The position numbers and the translations under genes were made by a program. This document shows, one piece after another, positions 1 through 8,603 of a DNA stretch of 57,099 bases. The stretch's first letter is position 1. Every line of letters starts with the position of its first letter. The notes beneath the pieces were generated by a model. It was not told the DNA's origin and did no database searches. It saw nothing but the letters and a program-made list of their open reading frames with translations. The DNA lies in contig NZ_VCCH02000054.1 of NCBI RefSeq assembly GCF_005938675.2, positions 1 to 57,099 on the forward strand, in the 5' to 3' direction. The DNA comes from Mycobacterium sp. KBS0706. GTDB lineage: Bacteria > Pseudomonadota > Alphaproteobacteria > DSM-16000 > Inquilinaceae.

Positions 1-28
1 TGGCGCAGGGAGGGCGAACCGTCGGTGA
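1..28 (+). CDS. 3' end of the gene before atpQ, probably atpC (partial)
   Basis: The frame beginning at base 2 codes for eight residues and stops with TGA at 26-28, overlapping the start codons of the next gene. Such stop/start overlaps are used throughout this operon. In N-type ATPase operons the gene before atpQ is atpC (epsilon subunit), so this is inferred to be the tail of atpC; the sequence left is too short to prove identity. Confidence 0.45.
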
Positions 29-213
29 TGCGGTTCGTCGGCCAGATCGGAGTGCTCGGCTGGATCATCGTCGCGCCGACCCTGGTCGGCCTCTTCCTTG
101 GGCGATGGCTCGACCATCGGTTCGGGACCGGCCTCTTCTGGAGCGCGCCGCTCCTGATCGTCGGCGTGGCGGTGGGCTTCTGGTCCGGATGGCGATGGAT
201 GCACCGACAATGA
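28..213 (+). CDS. atpQ: AtpQ, small membrane protein of N-type ATPase (AtpI-like)
   Basis: A hydrophobic protein of about 61 residues with two membrane segments (roughly residues 8-25 and 36-55) separated by a short loop containing GRWLDHRFG. This matches the small AtpI-like subunits that sit in front of subunit a in ATPase operons and are thought to help assemble the c-ring. Position directly before an AtpR-type protein and subunit a is diagnostic for the N-ATPase order atpDCQRBEFAG. The start is ATG at 28, with a GTG at 25 as alternative; the stop overlaps the atpR start as ATGA. Identity rests on size, topology and order more than on sequence motifs. Confidence 0.75.
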   Translation: MRFVGQIGVLGWIIVAPTLVGLFLGRWLDHRFGTGLFWSAPLLIVGVAVGFWSGWRWMHRQ

Positions 214-506
214 ACATTCCCCTGACCGCCCACGGCATGTTGGCCTTTGCCCTTCACGCTGGCCTGTGGCTTCTGGCCGGAGCCTCGCTCGGCTCGCTTT
301 ACTTCCTGTCGCTGCGCTGGACCGTCCGGATGGTGGCGGGGGGGCGGGCCCTCCCGGCGCTGGCGCTCCAAGTTCTTCGCCTCGCCCTGATGGCGGCTGC
401 GCTGACGACCGTCGTGCGCTCGCTCGGCGCCATGGCGCTGCTGGCCGCAACCCTCGGGCTGCTCGCGGCCCGGTCGGCCGTGCTCCGCCGGGAGGCGCGG
501 CCATGA
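210..506 (+). CDS. atpR: AtpR, N-type ATPase subunit
   Basis: A 98-residue protein with three predicted membrane segments (about residues 9-33, 46-65 and 68-88) and arginines at the segment edges. AtpR is found only in N-type ATPase operons and is thought to interact with the membrane sector. The longer in-frame extension upstream (from 105) is rejected because the ATG at 210 makes the usual ATGA overlap with the atpQ stop. Its own stop overlaps the atpB ATG at 503, so atpQ, atpR and atpB are probably translationally coupled. Its presence is what separates this operon from the housekeeping F-type ATP synthase. Confidence 0.8.
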   Translation: MNIPLTAHGMLAFALHAGLWLLAGASLGSLYFLSLRWTVRMVAGGRALPALALQVLRLALMAAALTTVVRSLGAMALLAATLGLLAARSAVLRREARP

Positions 507-1207
507 TCGACTCCCCGCTCCTCGCCAAGGTCGTCTTCACGATAGGGCCGGTCCCCATCACCGAGCCCGTCGTGGTAACCTGGGGCCTGATCGCCGTGCT
601 TTCGCTCGTCGGCTGGCTCGCCACCCGCCGCCTGTCGCTGAAACCGACGCCACGACAGACGGTGCTCGAACTGATCGTCGGCGTCATCGAAGACCAGGTC
701 CAGGGGACGATGCGCGTCGCGCCGGCCCCCTACGTTCCGATGATCGGCACGCTGTTCCTCTTCATCCTGGCGGCGAACTGGTCGTCGTTGGTGCCGGGGA
801 TCGAGCCTCCGACGGCCCATATCGAGACCGATGCGGCGCTCGGCCTGATCGTGCTCGTCGCGATCCTCTATTTCGGCATCCGCGCGCGGGGGCTTGGCGG
901 CTACCTCAGAACCTTTGCCGAACCGAGCCTGATCATGATCCCGCTGAACGTCGTGGAGACGTTCACCCGCACTTTTTCGCTGATCGTGCGCCTGTTCGGC
1001 AATGTGATGAGCGGCGTCTTCGTTATCGGCATCGTCCTGTCACTGGCCGGTCTCCTTGTGCCCGTTCCGCTGATGGCGCTCGACCTGCTCACTGGCGCGG
1101 TCCAGGCCTACATCTTCACGATTCTGGCCATGGTTTTCATCGGCAACGGGCTGACCGAGGGCCGCCCGGCGGAGCCCCGAAAAGGAAAAGACCATGAACT
1201 GGACTGA
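503..1207 (+). CDS. atpB: ATPase subunit a (N-type Fo stator)
   Basis: A 234-residue polytopic membrane protein. Subunit a forms the two ion half-channels beside the c-ring. The signature RLFGNVMSG, holding the essential stator arginine, lies at about residues 163-171, and the second conserved membrane segment near the C-terminus reads GAVQAYIFTILAMVF. The start ATG at 503 overlaps the atpR stop; a longer reading frame upstream (from 266) is an overlap artefact with atpR. The 3' end overlaps atpE by 14 bases. In N-ATPase operons this gene is followed directly by the c subunit, as here. Confidence 0.93.
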   Translation: MIDSPLLAKVVFTIGPVPITEPVVVTWGLIAVLSLVGWLATRRLSLKPTPRQTVLELIVGVIEDQVQGTMRVAPAPYVPMIGTLFLFILAANWSSLVPGIEPPTAHIETDAALGLIVLVAILYFGIRARGLGGYLRTFAEPSLIMIPLNVVETFTRTFSLIVRLFGNVMSGVFVIGIVLSLAGLLVPVPLMALDLLTGAVQAYIFTILAMVFIGNGLTEGRPAEPRKGKDHELD

Positions 1208-1439
1208 GATCGTCAGCATCCTCGCCGCCGCGGTGGCCGTCTCCTTCGGCGCGGTCGGGCCGGCGCTCGGCGAAGGTCGTGCCGTCGCCGCCGCCATGGA
1301 CGCCATCGCCCGCCAGCCCGAAGCTGCCGGCACCATTTCGCGCACGCTGTTCGTCGGCCTCGCGATGATCGAGACCATGGCGATCTACTGCCTGGTCATC
1401 GCGCTCCTGGTGCTGTTCGCCAATCCGTTCCTCCGCTGA
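1194..1439 (+). CDS. atpE: ATPase subunit c (N-type rotor ring)
   Basis: An 81-residue hairpin protein with two membrane helices joined by the polar loop ARQPE (residues 39-43). The ion-binding carboxylate is E60 in helix 2, in the context IETMAIY. A second glutamate, E27, lies in helix 1 (PALGEG), at the position taken by glutamine in the well-studied sodium-binding c subunits; Y65 is retained while the usual Ser/Thr pair reads T61-M62. Two carboxylates per hairpin is a feature reported for N-type rotors, some of which move protons and others sodium, so the ion cannot be settled by eye. A purine-rich AAAAGGAAAAG precedes the ATG. Confidence 0.92.
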   Translation: MNWTEIVSILAAAVAVSFGAVGPALGEGRAVAAAMDAIARQPEAAGTISRTLFVGLAMIETMAIYCLVIALLVLFANPFLR

Positions 1440-1443
1440 GCCG

Positions 1444-2176
1444 ATGCGCATCGACTGGTGGACGCTGGCACTCCAGACAGTCAACGTCCTGATCCTCGTC
1501 TGGATCCTGGGCCGGTTCTTCTTCCGTCCGGTGGCCGGCATCGTGGCCAGGCGGCGGGAGGAGATAGACAAGCTTCTGGCCGACGCGGCAGCCGCCCGCC
1601 AGGATGCCGCGACGCTGAAGACCGAGGCGGAGGCGGCGCGCAGCGCGATCGATGCGGAACGCGACCGGCTGATGGCCGAAGCCCGCCAGGAGGCTCAGGC
1701 TGAGAAAGCCGGCCTGCTCGCGCAATCCGCCGACGATATTGCGAGACGGCGCAGCGAAGCCCAATCGATGATCGCCCGGGATCGGGCCACCGCGGCACGT
1801 GCGATCCTCGACCACGCCAGCGACCTCTCCGTCCAGATCGCGCGCCGGCTGCTGCTTCGACTTCCCGCCGACGCTTCCTCTGCCGCCTTTCTCGAAGGGC
1901 TTTGCGGCGAGTTGCGCGCGCTGTCGCCCGATCTGCGGCAGGCTCTGGCGTCCGCGGATCCGGACCATCCCGTGACGATGGTGTCGGCCGTCCCCTTGAC
2001 CGAGGATCAGGCGAATCTGGTGCGCGAGACGCTGCGCGCGGCGATCGGTGTCGAGCCGCCCCTCTCCTTTCACACCGACCAGGACCTGATCGCCGGCTTC
2101 GAGATCCATGCCCGCAACACGGTCCTGCACAACGACTGGCGTTCGGATCTCGCCAGGATCCGAGAGGAACTGGACC

Positions 2177-2202
<26 letters not shown>
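1444..2202 (+). CDS. atpF: ATPase subunit b with delta-like C-terminal extension
   Basis: A 252-residue peripheral-stalk protein. Residues 1-25 form one membrane anchor, residues about 30-130 are a long charged alanine-rich helix expected to dimerise, and the last 110 residues form an extra domain. Ordinary b subunits have about 160 residues; N-type operons lack a separate delta gene and carry this longer b subunit, whose end is thought to replace delta in binding the top of F1. The gene lies 4 bases after the atpE stop and overlaps atpA by 26 bases. Confidence 0.88.
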
Positions 2203-3723
<1,521 letters not shown>

Positions 3724-3724
<1 letters not shown>

Positions 3725-4575
3725 TGGCCGAGCGGCTCGCCGATATCGTCGCCCAGATCCAGAACGTCCGGCAGCTCGGCGCGGTGGTCACCGCCATGCG
3801 CGGGATAGCGGCGTCCCGAGCCCAGCGCGGGCGGTCGCAGCTTGCCGGCATCGACGCCTATACCGAGGTGGTGTCCCGCGCCATCGGCCATGCGCTCGGC
3901 CTACTGCCGGCTGACGGGGTGTCGGTGCCATCGATCCGGGCCGGGAAAGCCGGCTTCGTGCTGTTCTGCGCCGAACAGGGTTTCGCGGGAGCCTTCAGCG
4001 AGCGCGTCCTCGACACGGCAATGGCCAACCGCGCGGGCGGCGCGGTCCTGATCGTCGGGACCCATGGCCTGACAGTGGCCGAAGAACGGGGCCTGACGCC
4101 GATCTGGTCGGCATCGATGGCCACTCACGTCGACGCCATTTCTTCGCTCGCGAACCGGCTGGCCGACGAACTTTACGAGATGATCGCGGCAGGGGCCGTG
4201 TCGACGGTCGATATCGTGTTCTCGCGCTCGGTCTCTGGGTCAGGCATCCGCATCGATCGACACTCGCTGCTGCCGCTGGATTTCGGGCGCTTCGCCATGC
4301 CCGGCGGGACCCGAGAGCCTCTTACCACCCTGCGCCCTCGAGTCCTGCTCGAGCGACTGGCCGTGGAATACGTCTACGCGCAGCTCTGCGAAGCGGCGAT
4401 GCACGCCTTCGTGGCCGAGAACGATGCACGCACGATCGCCATGACCTCGGCCAAGACCAACATCGACGCCAAGCTCTCGTCGCTCTCTCAACGGGAGCGC
4501 CAGCTCCGGCAGGAGGAGATCACCTCCGAAATCATCGAGCTGGCGGCCGGGGCGGCGGCGTTGCGCTCTGCCTGA
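3724..4575 (+). CDS. atpG: ATPase subunit gamma (N-type central shaft)
   Basis: A 283-residue gamma-family protein, the rotating shaft between the c-ring and the alpha-beta hexamer. The N-terminal coiled-coil start (residues 1-40, with VVTAMRGIAASR) and the C-terminal helix with the pattern ENDARTIAMTSAKTN fit the family, although the middle domain is divergent. It starts at the TGATG overlap with atpA and closes the operon; no delta or second epsilon gene follows. The next gene is 149 bases away and has its own regulatory site, so the ATPase transcript probably ends near here. Confidence 0.87.
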
Positions 4576-4617
4576 GCGAGATTTTTGGTCCCACGTCATC
4601 GACCAAGCCGAGGGCAT

Positions 4618-4631
4618 TTGATCGAGATCAA
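4618..4631. promoter_or_regulatory. Perfect FNR/FixK-type box upstream of the SHOCT gene
   Basis: TTGATCGAGATCAA matches the TTGAT-N4-ATCAA consensus exactly, including the flanking C and G favoured by alphaproteobacterial FixK/FnrL. It lies 94 bases before the ATG at 4725; if bound at -41.5, transcription would start near 4666. Activation of the SHOCT gene at low oxygen is the simplest reading. Confidence 0.6.
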
Positions 4632-4724
4632 CGTGCCCGGCGGCGACGGGCGCATTCTTGCCTGCGGAACGCCGGTGCCGATGCAAGGCACGGTACCGGG
4701 AGACGGCTCTCGGGGAGCAACGAC

Positions 4725-5087
4725 ATGGTCAGGCTCTCGATCCCGACCATCACCGCCGGAGCGGCCGCTACCGCGCTCGGGCTGCCGATGGCATGGGCGC
4801 AGACGTCATCCGACGCCGACAGATACGCCTACGGCCCGCACATGATGTGGTGGGGCGGAGGTTGGGGTGGCATGATCTTCGGCCCGCTGATCATGATCCT
4901 CGTGCTCGCGTTGGCGATCGCTGTCGCGGTTCTCCTGCTCCGCTGGGTTGCAGGCCTGTGGCGAGAAGAGGCACCGACCGCCCGCACGCCGGGCTGCACG
5001 CCGATCGATATCCTCAAAGAGCGGTTCGCTCGGGGCGAGATTGACAAGGCCGAATTCGAGGAGCGACGACGCGTCCTCGGCGATTGA
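4725..5087 (+). CDS. Small membrane protein with C-terminal SHOCT domain
   Basis: A 120-residue protein with an N-terminal signal-like segment (residues 1-25, ending AWAQ), a Gly/Trp/Met-rich stretch (38-50, MMWWGGGWGG), one long membrane segment (about 50-77) and a C-terminal SHOCT motif (about 93-118: a helix, then FARGEIDKAEFEERR). SHOCT domains are short helical modules often at the end of small membrane proteins; their molecular role is poorly defined. GGGGAG lies 9 bases before the ATG. The perfect FNR-type box upstream suggests induction at low oxygen, and position after the N-ATPase suggests a link to membrane energetics. No enzymatic function can be assigned. Confidence 0.8.
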   Translation: MVRLSIPTITAGAAATALGLPMAWAQTSSDADRYAYGPHMMWWGGGWGGMIFGPLIMILVLALAIAVAVLLLRWVAGLWREEAPTARTPGCTPIDILKERFARGEIDKAEFEERRRVLGD

Positions 5088-5094
5088 GCCCTAG

Positions 5095-5358
5095 CTAGCC
5101 CGGATATCTCACCCCCCCTGCGTCCTGCGCCGGTTCAAAATGCCGACGGGGCAGGAGAGCGGCGCAGCGCGATGCTCATGCATCGGGCAAGCCGTTCGAC
5201 GCACCCTGTCGGCATTTTCAACCGGCCCGAAGGGTCGTCTTGCGACGGCCGCCTGCGGGGGCGGGCCGCTCAACCGTATGTCCCTATACGCTTTTTCGCG
5301 TCCCACCCCCGCATCCGACTCGCCGCAAGACGTAGGGGGTGTGAGATATCCGGGCTAG
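5095..5358. mobile_element. 264-bp MITE-like inverted-repeat element
   Basis: The ends are imperfect inverted repeats of about 38 bp: CTAGCCCGGATATCTCAC at 5095-5112 and its complement at 5341-5358, both continuing inward past a C-run to a related TGCG/CGCA block. A second inverted repeat is nested inside: CCGGTTCAAAATGCCGAC near 5129-5146 against GTCGGCATTTTCAACCGG near 5209-5226. CTAG occurs at both tips and is doubled on the left (5091-5098), consistent with a 4-bp CTAG target duplication or tip. It has no credible gene, so it would need a transposase from elsewhere. The family cannot be named from the sequence alone. Confidence 0.6.
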
Positions 5359-5771
5359 GCCGGCCGGTCCGGGTCGGTGTTCGGCTCCAGCGGGCCTTCG
5401 GCCTCCTCCTCCTCGGGCAGCATGTCGCCATGCACCGGCAGTGGCGCCCCGATCCAGACCGGGTCGACCAGATGGTCCCGGCGCGGATTGCTGGTGTTGG
5501 GATGGACCAGGATGCTCAAGCCCCCATGGTTCAGCATCAGCCAGGGCACCAGCGTCGCGAACAGCTCCGCGGCGAAGGAGACCTGGAACATCGCCTGGTC
5601 GTGCGGCCCGACCCTGACCTCGTGCCAGCGGCCGAGGCGGACGCGGAAGCGCTCGCCGATCCAGCCGCGCAACCGCTCCGCCCGGTCGCGGGTCGCCGCC
5701 GGGTCGAAATAGACATGGGCGTGGTAGCTGGCGATCTCCGCCACCGGCCGCGGTGCTTCCTTCGAGTCCAT
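5355..5771 (-). CDS. DOPA 4,5-dioxygenase-like protein
   Basis: A 138-residue protein of the DOPA-dioxygenase family, small extradiol ring-opening enzymes. Family features are the N-terminal SYHAHVYFDP (H17 and H19, likely metal ligands) and the second half with MFQVSF, PWLMLNHGG and ILVHPNT, where further histidines lie. The start is ATG at 5771; the frame is open further upstream but that part is antisense-like and covers the end of sctU. The stop codon TAG is formed by the CTAG tip of the adjacent inverted-repeat element, so the original C-terminus may have been replaced. Its substrate here is unknown; it appears unrelated to the secretion genes beside it. Confidence 0.82.
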   Translation of the reverse strand: MDSKEAPRPVAEIASYHAHVYFDPAATRDRAERLRGWIGERFRVRLGRWHEVRVGPHDQAMFQVSFAAELFATLVPWLMLNHGGLSILVHPNTSNPRRDHLVDPVWIGAPLPVHGDMLPEEEEAEGPLEPNTDPDRPA

Positions 5772-5829
5772 GGTGCGTCTCCCGCTCTCGTCGCCCGACT
5801 GTAGCGCAGGACGGGCGAAAGCGGGGGCG

Positions 5830-6840
5830 TCACACCGCGCCGATCCGCAGCAGGATCCGGGCCAGGGCGTCGAAATGCTCGGCCGGGATGGCCTCGCCGA
5901 TCTTGCCGTCGGCCTGCAACTGCCGCGCCAGCAGGGGCGCCGTCTCCATCGGCACGCTGGCCATGCCGCCCTTGAACGACTTGCTGACCAGGATCGGCAC
6001 CGAGGTCTCGCCGGCGACGAAGCGGATGCCGACGGTGGTCTCGCCGTCGGTGACGAACAGCGTCGGTGCGGAGGACTGGCCTTCGCCGCGGGCCAGGCCG
6101 CGATGCAGCTGCCGCCGGGTGCTGCGGATGAACGGATCGCCGTCCTGCTCCTTGCGCTCACGCTTCATCTCGCTGCGGGTCATCCGCTGGTCGCGCTGGA
6201 ACAGCCAGCGCTGCAGCATCATGTCGATCAGGGCGAAGACCAGCAGCACCGCGATGATGCCGATCAGCACCGGCTTCAGCGTCGCCACCAGCACCAGGCC
6301 GATGCAGTCGCGGCCGCATTGCGGCGTCACCAGCACCGCCCGCAGCGCCGCGAGGGCCAGCAGCCCGATCACCCCGATCAGGGTGCAGGCCTTCACCACC
6401 GCCTTGATGAATTCCAGCAGGTTGCGCAGGCTGAACAGGCGCTGGAAGCCGGCCACCGGGTTGATCTTGTCGCCGCGCGGCACCAGCGGGTCGATCGAGA
6501 ACGGGATGCCGCGCAGGAAGCCGACATTGGCGAGGACGCTGGCGACGACGATCACCAGCACCAGCGGCGCGACGATCCTGGCCGCCAGCGCCAGCAGCGT
6601 CGGCATGATGGTGTAGCTCTGGTCGAACGGCTTGGCCGTCAGGGCGATCGGCTCGGTCAGGATGGCGCGGAACGCCTCCATGATCGCCGGCCCCTCGACC
6701 CCGAGATAGAGGAAGCCGGCGACCAGGGCGACCACCGTGACCAGGTCGCGGCTGTGCGCCACCTGGCCCTTGCGCCGGGCATCCGCCAGCTTTTTGGTGC
6801 TGGCGGGAAGGCTCTTGTCTTCGCTGGTCTGCTGGCTCAC
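5830..6840 (-). CDS. sctU: T3SS export apparatus switch protein SctU, NPTH motif lost
   Basis: A 336-residue FlhB/YscU-family protein: a cytoplasmic start (1-30), four membrane segments (about 33-50, 80-105, 145-172, 183-210) and a cytoplasmic C-domain from about 220. The family cleaves itself between Asn and Pro of an NPTH motif; here the aligned position reads SAPTL (257-261), so the Asn that cyclises is alanine and the His is leucine. The C-domain also looks shortened after SKSFKGG. The start is GTG at 6840, overlapping the sctT stop as GTGA. It is the last gene of the minus-strand operon. Gene order (R-S-T-U consecutive with non-flagellar partners) excludes a flagellar FlhB. Confidence 0.9.
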   Translation of the reverse strand: MSQQTSEDKSLPASTKKLADARRKGQVAHSRDLVTVVALVAGFLYLGVEGPAIMEAFRAILTEPIALTAKPFDQSYTIMPTLLALAARIVAPLVLVIVVASVLANVGFLRGIPFSIDPLVPRGDKINPVAGFQRLFSLRNLLEFIKAVVKACTLIGVIGLLALAALRAVLVTPQCGRDCIGLVLVATLKPVLIGIIAVLLVFALIDMMLQRWLFQRDQRMTRSEMKRERKEQDGDPFIRSTRRQLHRGLARGEGQSSAPTLFVTDGETTVGIRFVAGETSVPILVSKSFKGGMASVPMETAPLLARQLQADGKIGEAIPAEHFDALARILLRIGAV

Positions 6841-7640
6841 GGCAGCACCGTGCGGGCGAGGTCGAGCACGCCGCGGAGCGAGCCCAGGCTGTCGTTGAAA
6901 TAGGGCACCAGGAAGATGGCGTAGATCGGCAGCACCAGCACCAGCGCCGCCGACTTCACCGACAGCGACAGGTCGAAGACGTTGAGCTGCGGCGCCATCC
7001 GGCCGATCACCGCCAGCGCGATGTCGGCCAGCAGCATCACGATCACCAGCGGCACGGCGAGCAGCAGGCCGAGCCGGACCACGTGGTCGAGCAGGCCGAG
7101 CAGCAGCGTCGGCGTCTCGCCGGTGAAGGGCGGCAGCAGCTCGGTGACCGGCCACAGGGCATAGCTGCTGTAGAGAGCCTCGGCCAGCACGCCGAGGCCG
7201 TTGCCGGCGAAGAACAGGGCCAGCAGCACCAGCACGAACAGCGTGCCCACAGGCGAGGCCTGGCCCGAGGCGTTGGGGTCGAGCAGATAGGCGCCGTTGA
7301 CGCCGCGCTGCATGTCGATCAGCTCGCCCGCCGCCTCCACCGCCCAGAAGGGCAGGCCGAACAGCAGGCCGAGCAGGATGCCGATCACCGCCTCCTTGGC
7401 CACCAGCATCAGCACCTGCGCGGGCTGCAGTGGTGTCAGCACCGCCAGCTCCGACGTCACCTGCGACACCACCGGCAGCGCGATCGCGATCATCACCGCG
7501 TTGCGCAGGATGCCGGTGAGGCCGAGCCAGGAGAACATCGGCAGCACCGCGGCCAGGGCGATGGCGCGGGCGATGGCGATCGAGATCGCGGTGACATAGG
7601 GGCCGACCAGCTCGGCCAGGAGCCGGAAGGATTCGATCAT
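6837..7640 (-). CDS. sctT: T3SS export apparatus protein SctT
   Basis: A 267-residue FliR/SpaR-family membrane protein, part of the SctR5-S4-T1 export gate in the inner membrane. It has six or so hydrophobic segments and family sequence such as FGLPFWAVEAAGELIDMQRG near residues 99-118 and NVFDLSLSVK near 222-231. It starts with ATG at 7640, overlapping the sctS stop as TGATG, and ends overlapping sctU, so the R-S-T-U genes are tightly coupled. Normal length and no oddities. Confidence 0.93.
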   Translation of the reverse strand: MIESFRLLAELVGPYVTAISIAIARAIALAAVLPMFSWLGLTGILRNAVMIAIALPVVSQVTSELAVLTPLQPAQVLMLVAKEAVIGILLGLLFGLPFWAVEAAGELIDMQRGVNGAYLLDPNASGQASPVGTLFVLVLLALFFAGNGLGVLAEALYSSYALWPVTELLPPFTGETPTLLLGLLDHVVRLGLLLAVPLVIVMLLADIALAVIGRMAPQLNVFDLSLSVKSAALVLVLPIYAIFLVPYFNDSLGSLRGVLDLARTVLP

Positions 7641-7939
7641 CAGGGCGGCCCGGCATCGGCCGGGATGGCGCCGCGCGTGATCGCCGGGAAGTCGGTGAAG
7701 ATCCGGTCGGTGAAGCGGACCAGAGGGCTGGCCAGCATCGGGCCCAGCAGCACCAGGGCCAGCACCACGGCGATCACCTTGACCGCCATCGGCAGGGTCT
7801 GGTCCTGGATCTGCGTCACGGCCTGGAACAGGCCGACCAGCAGGCCGACCGCGGCGGCGATGGCGAGCGCCGGCAGCGACAGCAGCAGCGTCAGGGTCAG
7901 CGCCTCCTGCAGCAGATGCGAGATCGTCGCCTGGTTCAT
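7640..7939 (-). CDS. sctS: T3SS export apparatus protein SctS
   Basis: A 99-residue FliQ/YscS-family protein with two membrane helices (about 12-38 and 50-72). The central family signature reads VGLLVGLFQAVTQIQDQTLP (residues 31-50). SctS subunits wrap around SctR and SctT in the export gate. The C-terminal tail after residue 78 is a little longer than in typical members. The gene sits 7 bases after the sctR stop. Confidence 0.94.
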   Translation of the reverse strand: MNQATISHLLQEALTLTLLLSLPALAIAAAVGLLVGLFQAVTQIQDQTLPMAVKVIAVVLALVLLGPMLASPLVRFTDRIFTDFPAITRGAIPADAGPP

Positions 7940-7946
7940 CGCCGCC

Positions 7947-8603
7947 TCAGCTGCTGTAGCTCAGGATCAGGCCGTGCAGCAGGCGCGACCAGCCGTCGAC
8001 CATGACGAACAGGAACAGCTTGAACGGCACCGAGATGGCCAGCGGCGAGACCATCATCATGCCCATCGCCATCAGGATCGCCGAGACGATCAGGTCGATG
8101 ACGATGAAGGGCAGGTACAAGAGGAAGCCGATCTCGAAGGCCCGGGTCAGCTCGGAGATGACGAAGGACGGGATCAAGATGACCATGTCGTTCGGCGTCG
8201 CTGCGGCGCTGGCCTCCGGCGGCCACACCCGGGCGGTGGCGGAGAGCAGGAAGTCGCGCTCCGCCGGGTCGGTGAAGCGCATCAGATAGGCGCGCACCGG
8301 CTCGATCGCCGACTGGATCACCGCCTGCCAGTCCTGGATGCTGCGCAGCCGCAGCGCCGGGTCGCTGACCCGGGCGTAGACCTCGGCGATCACCGGCCCG
8401 GTGATGTAGACCGTCAGCATCAGGGCGATGCCGTACAGCACCATGTTCGGCGGCGTCTGCTGGATGCCGAGCGCGTTGCGCAGCAGCAGCATCACCACCG
8501 AGATCTTCAGGAAGGCCGTCAGGGTAACGATCAGGAACGGTACCAGCCCGACCAGCGTGACGACGCCGAGAAGCGGCAGGACATCCGGCGGCGCCTCATT
8601 CAT
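7947..8603 (-). CDS. sctR: T3SS export apparatus protein SctR
   Basis: A 218-residue FliP/YscR-family protein. It shows the typical N-terminal hydrophobic segment, the motif FLKISVVMLLLRNALGIQQ (near residues 31-49), PPNMVLYGIALMLT, and the C-terminal FVISELTRAFEIGFLLYLP. Five SctR subunits form the core of the export gate. There is no flagellar-type signal peptide. The ATG at 8603 lies inside the end of sctQ (8-base overlap); an upstream extension would run further into sctQ and is rejected. Confidence 0.94.
   Translation of the reverse strand: MNEAPPDVLPLLGVVTLVGLVPFLIVTLTAFLKISVVMLLLRNALGIQQTPPNMVLYGIALMLTVYITGPVIAEVYARVSDPALRLRSIQDWQAVIQSAIEPVRAYLMRFTDPAERDFLLSATARVWPPEASAAATPNDMVILIPSFVISELTRAFEIGFLLYLPFIVIDLIVSAILMAMGMMMVSPLAISVPFKLFLFVMVDGWSRLLHGLILSYSS

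Noticed and set aside
5140..5358. A 72-codon protein gene inside the inverted-repeat element
   Set aside because: It spans both inner and outer repeats, has no ribosome site and no coherent product; the DNA structure explains the sequence better.
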